Assembly (NCBI GenBank): GCA_964545855.1
Contig: CAZJHD010000020.1
Span: forward strand, 11,782-75,781
Direction: 5' to 3'
DNA: 64,000 nucleotides
From: CAZJHD01 sp964545855
GTDB lineage: Bacteria; Planctomycetota; UBA1135; JACQFD01
The position numbers were made by a program, and so were the translations under genes. Positions 1 to 9,327 of this stretch are shown here, piece after piece. Numbering within the stretch: the stretch's first letter is position 1; each line of letters starts with the position of its first letter. The notes under the pieces were generated by a model. That model saw only the letters and a list, made by a program, of their open reading frames with translations. It was not told the DNA's origin and ran no database searches.

Positions 1-833
1 TCGTTCATGATCTTGGTCATCCCCTGGGGCGCGTAGTAGTAGGCCTCCTCGCGAACCATCTCGAGGAGGTCCTGCTCCCAGGGCTCGAGCGGAGCGCGTT
101 TCAGGAGGAAGCCGAGGACGTCCCGCTCCGGCGACGGCGGATCGCGCCGCTCGCGATCCGCCTCCTTGCGCATCCTCTGGGCCTCGCGGTCGAGCGCGGC
201 CGCAGGGTTGAGGTACCGGTCCATGTAGCCGTGCCCCTCCGTCGTCGCGAAGCGCGGCACGCCGCCGGCCTGCTCGGTCTTCTCGCCGGCGGCCGCCGCC
301 CGCTTGCGGGCGGCGGAGCCGTGGACGTAGGGCGCATAGGGGTCGATCAGGTTGTCGAGGGAGAGCGCGAGATCGAGGAACTCCTCGACCTTCGAAAGCC
401 CCTCCTTGTCGATCGCGCGGCGAACGCGCGTTCCGTGGTTCGCCATGGTGTCGACCATCCGCCGGTCCGTGGGCGCGAACCAGAGGTTGTGCTTGAAGAA
501 GTCGACGTGTCCGAAGACGTGGGACATGACGAGCTTCTGATCGACGTCCTGATTCGACCGCATCAGGTAGGCGTAGGCGGGGTCGTTGTTCACGACCATT
601 TCGTAGATCTTCGAGAGGCCGTAGCGGAACTCCTTCGCCAACCGGTCGTACTCCATCCCGAATCGCCACGACGGGTAGCGCACGGGGAAGCCTCCGAAGG
701 CGGCCACCTCGTTGAGCTCCCGGTCCTCGAGCACCTCGAAGATCGTGTGGTAGAAGTCGAGACCGTAGCCGCGCGCGATCTCCTCGATGTGGGCGCGCGC
801 TCGCTCGAGCTCCGGGGGCAGCGACGTGGTCAT
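1..833 (-). CDS. spoVR: SpoVR family protein (C-terminus beyond window)
   Basis: Partial gene: 277 codons are present and the C-terminal part lies beyond base 1. The start is ATG at 833, giving MTTSLPPELERARAHIEEIA. Recognisable SpoVR features are a GLDFY segment, the ENEVAAF-like stretch, MSHVFGHVDFF, and the late block ERDVLGFLL...PLEPWEQDLLEMVREE followed by YYYAPQGMTKIMNE at the edge. The molecular function of SpoVR is not settled. It was named from Bacillus spore cortex formation but is widespread in non-sporulating bacteria, where it sits with a PrkA kinase and a DUF444 protein, as here. It begins 14 bases after the DUF444 stop, so the three are probably one transcript with prkA first. 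Identity is strong; biochemical role is unknown. Confidence 0.93.
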   Translation of the reverse strand, partial: MTTSLPPELERARAHIEEIARGYGLDFYHTIFEVLEDRELNEVAAFGGFPVRYPSWRFGMEYDRLAKEFRYGLSKIYEMVVNNDPAYAYLMRSNQDVDQKLVMSHVFGHVDFFKHNLWFAPTDRRMVDTMANHGTRVRRAIDKEGLSKVEEFLDLALSLDNLIDPYAPYVHGSAARKRAAAAGEKTEQAGGVPRFATTEGHGYMDRYLNPAAALDREAQRMRKEADRERRDPPSPERDVLGFLLKRAPLEPWEQDLLEMVREEAYYYAPQGMTKIMN

Positions 834-847
834 GGGGGCCGCGGCCC

Positions 848-1930
848 TCAGCGTCCCCGGCCGAGGAACTCTCGGATGGAGGCGACGATCCCCTCGCGGT
901 CGGCGATGTCCGAGGTGACGAGCCACTCCTGCTCGGAGATCGCCGCGTCGAGGTCCTTCTTGAACTGACCCGACCCGTAGGCGCTCTTCACCTGTCCGTA
1001 GCCGAAGAGGTTCACGCGCCGCTGGTACTCGTCGCGGAGCAGGGTCACGCAGCGCTCGGTGTCGCGCGCGCTCCAGTTGTCGCCATCGCTGAAGTGGAAG
1101 ACGTAGACGTTCCACTCCCCCGGCGGGAACTTCTCGTCGATCACCTCCAGGCCGAGTTCGTAGGCGGAGCTGATCTTCGTTCCGCCGGACTCGCGGAGGT
1201 GGAAGAAGGTCTCCCGATCCACGACGTGCGCGACGGCGTCGTGGACGATGTACCGGACCTCGAGGCTCCGGTACTGGGAGCGGATCCACGTGTCCATCCA
1301 GAAGGTCTGGTTGCGGACGATCTCCTTCTGCTCCTTACCCATGGAGCCGGACACGTCCATCATGTAGAGCACGACGGCGGAGGTGACGGAGGTCTCCTTC
1401 ACCTTCCAGGCGCGATACCGCCGGTCCTCCGGCGCCGGCACGATGCGCGGCTGCTTGGGGTCGTAGATGCCCGAGAGGATCGACTTGCGCAGGGCCTCCT
1501 TGAAGGTGCGCCGCGTGTGGCGGAGCGACTGCGGGCCGACGCGGCTGATGCCCGTGTAGGAGCCGCCGGGCGTCCGGACCTCGCGGCGCCCCCGGGGCTC
1601 GATGCGCGGCAGCCCGAGCTCCTTGCCGAGGATCTGCGCCAGGTCGTCGAGGGAGACCTCCACCTCGAGGACGTGCTTGCCCTCGGCGTCGCCCGCCTGG
1701 CCCTCGCCGACCTCGTCGCCCTCTTCTCCCTCGCCCTGGCCGACGCCCTCCTTCTGGTTCGGCCCGTAGTGGAAGTGCGGGAGGTCGAGCTGGGGGACGG
1801 GGATCGAGACGGAGTGCCGGCCGACGCGCCCGAGGAGCTCGCCGTTGGCGATGTACTTGCCGAGATCCTTCCGGATCCGTCCGCGGACGATGTCGCGGAA
1901 GCGCGCGTGGTCGTGCTCGATGCGCTGCAT
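848..1930 (-). CDS. DUF444 (YeaH/YhbH) family vWA-domain protein
   Basis: A 360-residue cytoplasmic protein of the UPF0229/DUF444 family, close to the usual family length. The N-terminal half has the RFRDIVRGRIRKDLGKYI segment and a Glu/Gly-rich linker (about 60-85). A von Willebrand A-type metal site follows: DVSGSMG at 192-198, GGTKISSAY, and FSDGDNW. Proteins of this family are encoded between a PrkA kinase and SpoVR in many bacteria. In E. coli the equivalents (yeaG, yeaH, ycgB) are stationary-phase/nitrogen-starvation genes. Here the start is 15 bases after prkA stops and the gene ends 14 bases before spoVR starts, consistent with one operon. The partner bound by the vWA domain is not known. 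Confidence 0.93.
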   Translation of the reverse strand: MQRIEHDHARFRDIVRGRIRKDLGKYIANGELLGRVGRHSVSIPVPQLDLPHFHYGPNQKEGVGQGEGEEGDEVGEGQAGDAEGKHVLEVEVSLDDLAQILGKELGLPRIEPRGRREVRTPGGSYTGISRVGPQSLRHTRRTFKEALRKSILSGIYDPKQPRIVPAPEDRRYRAWKVKETSVTSAVVLYMMDVSGSMGKEQKEIVRNQTFWMDTWIRSQYRSLEVRYIVHDAVAHVVDRETFFHLRESGGTKISSAYELGLEVIDEKFPPGEWNVYVFHFSDGDNWSARDTERCVTLLRDEYQRRVNLFGYGQVKSAYGSGQFKKDLDAAISEQEWLVTSDIADREGIVASIREFLGRGR

Positions 1931-1945
1931 GGCGAGCGGCTCCCG

Positions 1946-4003
1946 TCACTCCTCCTTCGCGTCTCCCCGGGCGAAGATCGACGCGACGTACTGGAGGACG
2001 TCGCTGGAGCAGACCTCGCAGTAGCCGTAGTTCTTGATGAGACGGCTCTTCACCACCTCGATCTTCTCCTGCTGGTCTCGGTCGACGACGGAGGAGACGA
2101 GGCTCGTGAGCTTGATGGAGTCCTTCTGGTCCTCGAAGAGCTTCAGCTCGAGCGCCCGATGCAGGCGCTCGTTGGTCCGGTAGTCGAAGGTGCGGCCCTC
2201 GATCGCGAGCGCGCCGATGTAGTTCATGATCTCCCGGCGGAAGTCGTCCTTGCGGCTCTCCGGGATGTTGATCTTCTCCTCGATGGAGCGCATGAGCCGC
2301 TCGTCGGGCTCCTCGTCGCGACCGGTGATCCGGTTCCGCACCTTCTCGCGCTGCGTGTAGGCCTTCACGTTGTCGATGTAGTTGCCGCAGAGCCGGGCGA
2401 TCGCCTCCTCGTCCGCCGCGATCGCGCGCTGGACCTCGTTCTTCACGATGTCCTCGTACTCCTGGCGCACGACCGACAGGAGATCGCGATAGGTCTTGCG
2501 CACCTCCTCGGAGGAGATCAGCGAGTGGTTCGCGAGCCCGGACTCGAGCTCGTTCATCACCATGAAGGGGTTCACGCAGGGGAGCTCGCTGTCGGAGACG
2601 AGCGCATTGCTGATCTTGTCCTGGATGTAGCGCGGGGAGATCCCTTCCATGCCCTCGCGGGGCGCCTCCTCCCGGAGCTCACGGATGTTGTCCTTCGTGA
2701 AGCCCGCGAGCGTCTTCCCGTTGTAGAGCTTCATCTTCTGGATGAGCGTGAGGTTCGCCTTCTTCGGCTCGTCGAGCCGCGTGAGGATCGCCCACATGGA
2801 CGCCACCTCGATCGTGTGCGGAGCCAGATGGCGCCCCGGCAGCCGCCGCGAGTTGAAGTCCTTCTCGTAGATGGCGACCTCGGCCCCCAGCACCGTGTTG
2901 TACGGGATGTCGATCTTCACCGTGCGGTCGCGGAAGGCCTCCATGAGCTCGTTGTTGAGGAGCTTCCGGTACTCGGGCTCGTTCGTGTGCCCGACGATCA
3001 CTTCGTCGATGTCCGTCTGCGCAAACTTCTTCGGCTTGACCGTGTGCTCCTGGGACGCGCCCAGCAGCTCGTAGAGGAAGGCCACGTCGAGCTTCAGCAC
3101 CTCGATGAACTCGACGATGCCGCGGTTGGCGATGTTGAACTCGCCGTCGAAGTTGAACGCCCGCGGGTCGGAGTCGGATCCGAACTCGGCGATCTTCCGG
3201 TAGTTGATGTCGCCCGTCAGCTCCGTCGAGTCCTGGTTCTTCTCGTCCTTCGGCTGGAAGGTGCCGATGCCGATGCGATCCTTCTCCGAGAGGAGGATGC
3301 GGCGCACGATCACGTGGTCGAGCGCCTTCTCGAGATCGCCGCCGTAGCGCTCGAGCAGGCGGTTCATGCGGTAGCGGCACGCGGGGTCGAGCTCCCCCTT
3401 CACGTCGAGCCGGTAGCCGGTCTTCGCCTTGCGATTCAGCTCCTGGAGCAGGCGCTCGCGCGATTCCTTGGGGAGCAGGCGGAGCGGCTCCTCATGCATG
3501 GGGCACGCGATCAGGTCCTTCGCCTCCTCGTCGATCTTCCAGGAGAACGTGTAGAGGGCGCCCTCCAGGCGGCGCGAGTAGTCCTCGATGCCCTTCTTCA
3601 GCAGGCGCGCGATCGTGCTCTTCGCCGACCCCACGGGGCCATGGAGCAGGAGGATTCGCCGTTCCGTGCCATAGGCGTAGGCGCCGCTCTTGAAGATGCC
3701 GACGAGCGCGTTGAGCTGCCGGTCGAGCCCGAAGAGCGCGTCCTCGCCGTGTCCGATGGGGTCGTCGAAGAAGCGATAGTGGATCTGCTTCGAGTTGCCC
3801 TCGGATCGCTCCTCCACTCCGTGGAAGAGGATCATGTCGTAGACGCGCTGGAAGGAGTTCCGGACGACGCGTGGACTGTCCCCCACGATCTTCAGGTAGT
3901 CCCAGAACGTCCCCTCCCAGTGGAGCTCGCGGAATCGATCCCGGTCCACAGCGGTCCGGACGAGATCTCGGATGTCGCGTCCTGTCTGAGACGTCTCGAC
4001 CAT
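1946..4003 (-). CDS. prkA: PrkA family serine protein kinase
   Basis: A 685-residue PrkA/YeaG-type protein. The N-terminal AAA-like domain has a Walker A loop GPVGSAKST at about 122-130. The C-terminal portion is the PrkA kinase-like domain, with IGTFQPKDEKNQD, the VGHTNEPEYRK block and the NYGYCEVCSSDVLQYVAS end. The ATG at 4003 is chosen because GGAAGAGG lies about 8 bases upstream and the downstream sequence matches known PrkA N-termini; the frame stays open further upstream without homology. It heads the prkA-DUF444-spoVR string. The leader contains an almost perfect hairpin (4050-4073). Reported roles in other bacteria include Ser/Thr kinase and AAA protease activity, so the exact activity here is uncertain. 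Confidence 0.94.
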   Translation of the reverse strand: MVETSQTGRDIRDLVRTAVDRDRFRELHWEGTFWDYLKIVGDSPRVVRNSFQRVYDMILFHGVEERSEGNSKQIHYRFFDDPIGHGEDALFGLDRQLNALVGIFKSGAYAYGTERRILLLHGPVGSAKSTIARLLKKGIEDYSRRLEGALYTFSWKIDEEAKDLIACPMHEEPLRLLPKESRERLLQELNRKAKTGYRLDVKGELDPACRYRMNRLLERYGGDLEKALDHVIVRRILLSEKDRIGIGTFQPKDEKNQDSTELTGDINYRKIAEFGSDSDPRAFNFDGEFNIANRGIVEFIEVLKLDVAFLYELLGASQEHTVKPKKFAQTDIDEVIVGHTNEPEYRKLLNNELMEAFRDRTVKIDIPYNTVLGAEVAIYEKDFNSRRLPGRHLAPHTIEVASMWAILTRLDEPKKANLTLIQKMKLYNGKTLAGFTKDNIRELREEAPREGMEGISPRYIQDKISNALVSDSELPCVNPFMVMNELESGLANHSLISSEEVRKTYRDLLSVVRQEYEDIVKNEVQRAIAADEEAIARLCGNYIDNVKAYTQREKVRNRITGRDEEPDERLMRSIEEKINIPESRKDDFRREIMNYIGALAIEGRTFDYRTNERLHRALELKLFEDQKDSIKLTSLVSSVVDRDQQEKIEVVKSRLIKNYGYCEVCSSDVLQYVASIFARGDAKEE

Positions 4004-4449
4004 GGGTCTACCTCTTCCAGTCGCCAGGGGGAGGAGCGTGCGGAGAGGCCCGGGGACACGGAGCGTGCCCCGGATCCACGCGCCCTCCCGAGGAGGATCG
4101 GATGTCCGGTCGTCCCATCGTGAGGGGATCCCGTGGACGGGTCGCCTCGGAAGGAACGTACGGACCGTGCCGGAGGAGCCGGAGACCCCTGCCGGCGCGT
4201 GCAGAACTAACGCCCCGCGCGCGCGGAACGAGCGTCTCGTCGCATGGATCCTTCTCCGCGGTCGGCGCCCGTCGGTCCCGGGCGGAGAGCCAGGGCGGGC
4301 GGCTCGAGACGGAGAGCGGTCCCCGCGAGCGAGGCGCGGGGGCATCCTACCGAACCGATCGACGCGATCGACCCGATCGACGAGACCGCGCCGCGACGTT
4401 GCGGTCGCTGCCGGACGAGGTCACCATCCGCCGCTCCCGTACCGATTCC
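4004..4449. other. Divergent intergenic region prkA / M28 peptidase
   Basis: A 446-base region between divergently transcribed genes with no convincing gene. It holds a hairpin at 4050-4073 (CCGGGG-a-CACG against CGTGCCCCGG, loop GAG) about 50 bases upstream of the prkA start. A second, 7-bp perfect hairpin lies at 4321-4341 (CCCCGCG/CGCGGGG), and three 9-base repeats CGATCGACS at 4356-4382 sit just upstream of the M28 gene. I see no sigma70-type promoter strong enough to call. Confidence 0.5.
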
Positions 4450-5430
4450 GTGCGACGCTCCCTCTCCGCCCCTTCCTCGCCGCCGGCGATCCTCGCGGGC
4501 ACCGTGCTCGCGTGCGCGGCCCTGGCTTGCGGCTCGCCCCCCGCTCCGATCCTCGACGGCGCGCGCTGCATGCAGCACGTGCGTAACCTCGTCGAGAAGA
4601 TCGGCCCCCGGCCCTCGGGCTCGACGGGCATCGAGAAGGCGCGGGCGTATCTCGCGGAGGAGCTCCGCAGCTACGGACACGAGCCGATCCTCGACCGTTT
4701 CGCGGCGCACACCCGCCGGGGAACGATGGAGATGGTGAACGTCCGCTGCGAGATCGCCGGCGACTCGACGAAGACGGTCGTGCTGCTCGCCCACTACGAC
4801 ACGAAGCGCTTCACCGATTTCGAGTTCGTCGGCGCGAACGACGGCGGATCGGGAACGGCCGTGCTCCTCGAGATCGCGCGCCACTTCGGCACCAAGGCTG
4901 CGCCCGGCACCAAGGCTGCGCCCGGCACCAAGGCTGCGCCCGGCGCGACGACGGTGCGGCCTCCCTTCTCCCTGCGGGTGCTATTCGTCGACGGCGAGGA
5001 GACGCAGGCGACGGTCGAGTGGCACGAGGACGACGCGCTCTTCGGGAGCAAGGCCGAGGTGGAGCGCCTGCAGCGGACCGGCGGCGGCGGCGACGTCACG
5101 GCCGTGATCGTCATCGACCTCGTCGGCGACAAGGACCTCGAGGTCGTGCAGGTGCGCGAGTCGTCTCCACGGCTCACGAAGGCCGTGAAGGACGCGGCCC
5201 GGGAGACCGGATGCGCCGACCGCTTCTTCACGCGCGTGCAGGACATCGTCGACGATCACGTCCCGTTCCACCGAGCCGGCTACGAGGTCACGACTCTGAT
5301 CGACCTCACCTACGGTCCCTCGAACCGGTTCTGGCACTCGAAGGACGACACGCTCGACAAGATCTCCGCCGAGAGCATGCGCCTCACGGGGGACGTCGTC
5401 GTGCGCACGCTCTCGAAGCTCGCGCGCTGA
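4450..5430 (+). CDS. M28 family glutaminyl-cyclase-like metallopeptidase, lipoprotein
   Basis: From GTG 4450 this is a 326-residue protein with a lipoprotein signal: basic MRRSL start, hydrophobic core, then ALAC with Cys at 27. A TTG at 4399 is an alternative start. The M28 zinc-site pattern is present: AHYDTK (His115, Asp117), GANDGGSG (Asp131), VDGEET (Glu183/184), VIDLVGD and, near the end, DDHVPF and FWHSKDDTLDKIS. The DDHVPF and WHSKDD blocks resemble animal and bacterial glutaminyl-peptide cyclotransferases more than aminopeptidases, so it may cyclise N-terminal Gln or be a peptidase. A triplicated GTKAAP segment (about 147-164) sits between the second metal ligand region and the next strand. 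It is probably anchored on a periplasm-facing membrane surface. Confidence 0.85.
   Translation: MRRSLSAPSSPPAILAGTVLACAALACGSPPAPILDGARCMQHVRNLVEKIGPRPSGSTGIEKARAYLAEELRSYGHEPILDRFAAHTRRGTMEMVNVRCEIAGDSTKTVVLLAHYDTKRFTDFEFVGANDGGSGTAVLLEIARHFGTKAAPGTKAAPGTKAAPGATTVRPPFSLRVLFVDGEETQATVEWHEDDALFGSKAEVERLQRTGGGGDVTAVIVIDLVGDKDLEVVQVRESSPRLTKAVKDAARETGCADRFFTRVQDIVDDHVPFHRAGYEVTTLIDLTYGPSNRFWHSKDDTLDKISAESMRLTGDVVVRTLSKLAR
4888..4941 (+). repeat. Three perfect 18-base tandem repeats inside the M28 gene
   Basis: GGCACCAAGGCTGCGCCC occurs three times head to tail (4888-4905, 4906-4923, 4924-4941), encoding GTKAAP three times. The copies are identical, which indicates recent expansion by slippage. 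Because the unit is 18 bases, copy-number change would keep the reading frame. Confidence 0.95.
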
Positions 5431-5473
5431 GCGACGACTCGCGCGCCAGCACGCGCCGCGCCAGTACCTCCGA

Positions 5474-5548
5474 GCGCGCCAGTTCCGGGCGCGCCGATTC
5501 AGGGCGCGCCAATTCAGGGCGCGCCAGTTCAGGGGTCGTCAGCTCCGA
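5474..5548. repeat. 15-base tandem repeats between M28 gene and smc end
   Basis: Four units of the type GCGCGCCRATTCAGG (5474-5488, 5489-5503, 5504-5518, 5519-5533) and a decayed fifth (to 5548) lie in the gap between convergent genes. The last unit enters the final codons of smc. More weakly related GCGCGCCAG/CCGCGCCAG pieces occur from 5450. This may serve as the separator or terminator between the convergent genes; no classical hairpin plus T-tract is visible. Confidence 0.85.
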
Positions 5549-8500
5549 GCGCCGGCCGCGCGCGACCCGCGGGGGCGCGCGGGCGTGATCTCGACCACGG
5601 GCTCGTCGTCGCGCTCCGCCGGATCGAGAGCCTCCGCCGGATCGGACTCCGCCGCCGGCTCCTCGATGGATCGATCCTCGACCGGTGGCTCCTCGGCCGG
5701 TCGCTCCTCGGCCGATCCGACGGCCTCGGGCACGACGCGGTCGACGTCCTCGAACCGGACGGCCACCTTCTGGCTCACGCCGTGCTCCGGCATCGTGACG
5801 CCGAGAAGCGCCGAGCAGGCGGCCATCGTCCGGCGATGGTGCGTCACGACGATGAACTGCGTGCTCTTCGTGAACTCCTCGATCATCCCGAGGAATCGCT
5901 CGACGTTCATGTCGTCGAGCGCGGCATCGACCTCGTCGAGCACGCAGAACGGCGACGGCTTCGTGCGGAAGGCCGCGAAGAGGAGCGCGAGGGCCGTGAG
6001 CGTGCGCTCGCCGCCGGAGAGGAGCGTGATCGACTGGAGCTTCTTGCCGGGCGGCTGCGCGACGATCTCGATGCCCGCCTCCAGGGGATCGAGGCCCTCG
6101 GCGAGCCGCACCTCGGCGCGCCCGCCCCGGAAGAGCTTCCGGAAGAGATCGGCGAAGTTCGCGTGGATCGAGTCGAAGGCTTCTCGGAATCGCTCCAGGC
6201 ACCGCTGATCGAGGGTCTGGATCGTCTCCTGCAGGGACGCGCGCGCCTCGTCCAGATCGATGCGCTGCCGATCGAGGGCGGCGAATCGCTCCTCGATCGA
6301 ATCGAGCTCCGACGTCGCGTCGCTACTGACGGTGCCGATCTTCTCGAGCTTGCCCTGCAGCATCGCGACCCGCTCCTCGGCGACGCCGGCGGAGAAGGAC
6401 TCGTCCGGCGCGAAGACGGCGCCGAACTCCTGCAGGTCGATGCCCGCCTCGTCCTTCGCGCGCAGGACGAGCTCCTCGCACTGCATGGCGCCGCGCTGCT
6501 CGGCGAGCTTCGCGCTCGAGAGATCGCTCGAGACGCGCTCGAGGTCCGCCGTGCGCTCGCGCTCCCGGCGCATCGCCGACTCGGCGGAAGCGGCCCGGCT
6601 CTCGGCGAGCGCGCGCACTTCCTGCAGCCGCTGCTCCACGTCGGAGCGCTGGGCCACGAGGTCGCCGATCGACCGTTCGAGCTCCTCCGCTTCCGTGCGC
6701 GCGCGGTCCGCGCGCTCGGCCTCGTCGCGCGACTCCACGCCGAGCGACTCGAGCTCGCGGCGCGCGCGCTCGTGGGCGTCCGCGCGGCGTGCGTGCTCGG
6801 TCTGCAGGCGATCCTGCTCGCCGCGCAGCCGGGCGCACTCCACCCGCGCCGCTCCTTCCTGCTCGGCCGCGGCGTCGCGCGCGCGCTCGGCGGCCTGCTT
6901 CTCGGCCTCGGCGGCGCTCGCGCGATCCGCCGCCTCGCGGAAGCGGTCGACGGTCTGCGAGAGGTCCGCATCGAGGGACGCGCGGCGCGACTCGAGGTCC
7001 GCCCGCCGCGACGCGAGCTCCGCCGCCTCCGCCTGGACGAGGGCGTTCTCGTTGCGGAGACGCTCCAAACGGTGCGCGGCGTTCTGGAACGCCACCTGCG
7101 CGTCGGTCGCCTCGCGCGACGCCGTTCCGAGGGCCGTGGTCCACCGGTCCTCGTCGCCGCGCGCCTGGACGAGCGCCACCCGAGCCCGCTCGCGCAGCGT
7201 CTCCAGGAGCGACTGGTCGCGCCGCGCGGCACTCACCTCCGCCTCCAGGGCGGCAATGGTGCTCCGGCGCGAGATGGGAGTCGCCGTCGGCTCGGCGATG
7301 CCCCCCGTCAGACCCGACGCGTCGACGCGGTCTCCGGAGACCGTCACGAAGACGAGTCCCGGGAACTCGGCGAGCCAGCGGAACGCGTCCGCCGCCGACT
7401 CCACGACCACGACGTTCGCGAGGAGCGCCCCGATGGAGCGGGCCACCTCGGGGTCGATCGTCACCCGATCGAGGAGGCGTCCGACGACTCCGGCGCCCGA
7501 GGGGAACGCGACGCCCTCCGCCGACGGCAGCTCGCCGCCGCTCGCGAAGACCATGGCGACGCGGCCGAGCTTGCGCTCGCGGAGCTGCGCGAGCGTCGCG
7601 AGGGCGGCGTCGCGCGACTCCACGACGACGGCGCCCGCGCGACGCCCGAGGGCGGCCTCGAGCGCCGGAGCCACCTCGACGGGAGCCTGCACTCGATCGG
7701 CCAGGAGCCCGAGCACGCCGTGCAGCCGCGCCGAGAGCAGCGCCTTCGCCGGGGCGCCGACGCCCGCCATCCCGGCCTCGAGATCGCGCAGCACGGCGAG
7801 CCGAGACTGCAGACCCGAAAGACGCCGCTCGATCTCCGCGAGCCGAGACTCCGTCTCCGCGAGGGCCGTCTGCGCGCCGTCACGCGCCGCACGGATGCGC
7901 GCCTCCTCGCTGCGGAGCGCGGCCATCCGCCGCGTGGTCTCGTCGTTCCGCCCCTGCGCCGTCTGCCGCTCCGGCTCGAGACGGGAGATCTCGGCGCCGA
8001 GATCCTCCAGCTTGCGCGCGAGCCGTTCGGCGGACGCGCGCGTCGCGCGCTCCTCGGCCTCGATGTTCACGAGGGCGTTCTGGCTCGCGGTCTTCCCCTC
8101 GATGGCCGCCAGCACCGATTTCTGCGCCGCCTCCAGGGAGCGCCCCGCCGAGCGGTAGGCCTCGTTCGTTCCCCGCAGGACCTCCACGCGCTGCCCGAGC
8201 TCCGCCTCGGCGGCGCGCACGCGTGCCTCGCCGTCGCGCAGGGATGCGTCCGATCGCGTCCGTTCCTCGCCGATCGTCGCGAGCTCCGCCTCGATCTCCG
8301 ACGCGCGCCTTCGCTTCGATTGGGAGGACGTCGAGAGCTCCGCCGAGGAGCGCCGCATCGCCGTCGCCCGCTCGCCCCTGCGGGTCTCCTCGGTGCGCAG
8401 GGAGCCGAGGTCCGTCAGCAGACGCGTCTCCTCGGATGCGAACGCACGGGACTCCTCGCCCGCGAGACGCGACTCGCCCTCGGCGCGCGCACGCGCCTCG

Positions 8501-9327
8501 CGGGCCCGTGCCTCCTCCTCGACGAGCACGGTGCAGCGCGTCCGCGCCTCCTCGCGCTCGGAGAGCCGCTCGAGGAATCGCCCGAAGAAGAGCGCGGCGC
8601 GCCAGCCGCGGAGCTGCGACACGAGCTGTCCGTGGCGGCGCGCGCGGCTCGCCTGCACTCGCAGGGAGTTCCGCTGGCGCTCGAGCTCCTTCAGCACGGC
8701 GGCGACCGACTCGAGGTTCTTCACCGTCGTCTCGAGACGGCGGAGCGCCTCGCGACGATCCACGCGGAAGCGCGTGATGCCCGCGGCCTCCTCGAAGATC
8801 GCGCGGCGATCGACGGCGTTCGCCGAGAGGATCGCGTCGATCTTGCCCTGCTCCATGATCGAGTAGGCGTTGACGCCGAGGCCCGTGTCGAAGAGCAAGT
8901 GCTTCAGGTCCTTCCGGCGCACGACCTCGCGGTTCAACAGGTACTCCGACTCGCCGGTCCGGAAGAGACGGCGCGTGAGGGACACCTCCGCGAAGAGGTC
9001 GACGGCCGGCACCGACGCGCTCGCTCCTTCGTCGGACGCATCCTCGTTCGGCCCGTCGGTGTCGGCGTCGCGCTCCAGCACGAGCGTCACGTCGGAGAAT
9101 CCGAGGGGCGGCCGGGCGGACGTGCCCTTGAAGATCACGTCCTGCATCTCCGTACCGCGGAGGCTCGTCGGCCGCGTCTCGCCGAGGACCCACTTGATGG
9201 CGTCCACCACGTTGCTCTTGCCGCAGCCGTTCGGGCCGACGATGCCCGTGAGCCCCGGCTCGAACCCGAACTCGGTCCGATCGGCGAAGGACTTGAATCC
9301 GTGCACCTCGAGGCGCTTCAGCTTCAT
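5539..9327 (-). CDS. smc: Chromosome segregation protein SMC
   Basis: A 1262-residue SMC. The N-terminal ATPase half starts MKLKRLEVHGFKSF, with Walker A GPNGCGKS at 31-38. It is followed by a long coiled coil, a hinge in the middle (GVLGLLADRV ... GGIAEPTA), a second coiled coil, and the C-terminal ATPase half with signature LLSGGERTLTALAL and Walker B CVLDEVDAALDD. It ends with an acidic tail of about 70 residues (repeated EEP motifs, then ARPRGSRAAGARS) that is not part of the conserved fold. The start is ATG at 9327 with GGAG about 6 bases upstream. ATGA overlaps the stop of the preceding gene by 4 bases. SMC acts with ScpA/ScpB as bacterial condensin; neither partner gene is in this window. 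Confidence 0.97.
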   Translation of the reverse strand: MKLKRLEVHGFKSFADRTEFGFEPGLTGIVGPNGCGKSNVVDAIKWVLGETRPTSLRGTEMQDVIFKGTSARPPLGFSDVTLVLERDADTDGPNEDASDEGASASVPAVDLFAEVSLTRRLFRTGESEYLLNREVVRRKDLKHLLFDTGLGVNAYSIMEQGKIDAILSANAVDRRAIFEEAAGITRFRVDRREALRRLETTVKNLESVAAVLKELERQRNSLRVQASRARRHGQLVSQLRGWRAALFFGRFLERLSEREEARTRCTVLVEEEARAREARARAEGESRLAGEESRAFASEETRLLTDLGSLRTEETRRGERATAMRRSSAELSTSSQSKRRRASEIEAELATIGEERTRSDASLRDGEARVRAAEAELGQRVEVLRGTNEAYRSAGRSLEAAQKSVLAAIEGKTASQNALVNIEAEERATRASAERLARKLEDLGAEISRLEPERQTAQGRNDETTRRMAALRSEEARIRAARDGAQTALAETESRLAEIERRLSGLQSRLAVLRDLEAGMAGVGAPAKALLSARLHGVLGLLADRVQAPVEVAPALEAALGRRAGAVVVESRDAALATLAQLRERKLGRVAMVFASGGELPSAEGVAFPSGAGVVGRLLDRVTIDPEVARSIGALLANVVVVESAADAFRWLAEFPGLVFVTVSGDRVDASGLTGGIAEPTATPISRRSTIAALEAEVSAARRDQSLLETLRERARVALVQARGDEDRWTTALGTASREATDAQVAFQNAAHRLERLRNENALVQAEAAELASRRADLESRRASLDADLSQTVDRFREAADRASAAEAEKQAAERARDAAAEQEGAARVECARLRGEQDRLQTEHARRADAHERARRELESLGVESRDEAERADRARTEAEELERSIGDLVAQRSDVEQRLQEVRALAESRAASAESAMRRERERTADLERVSSDLSSAKLAEQRGAMQCEELVLRAKDEAGIDLQEFGAVFAPDESFSAGVAEERVAMLQGKLEKIGTVSSDATSELDSIEERFAALDRQRIDLDEARASLQETIQTLDQRCLERFREAFDSIHANFADLFRKLFRGGRAEVRLAEGLDPLEAGIEIVAQPPGKKLQSITLLSGGERTLTALALLFAAFRTKPSPFCVLDEVDAALDDMNVERFLGMIEEFTKSTQFIVVTHHRRTMAACSALLGVTMPEHGVSQKVAVRFEDVDRVVPEAVGSAEERPAEEPPVEDRSIEEPAAESDPAEALDPAERDDEPVVEITPARPRGSRAAGARS

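Noticed and set aside
4356..5548. CRISPR-like array from the short repeats
   Set aside because: The repeat units are contiguous, without spacers, and no cas genes are present.
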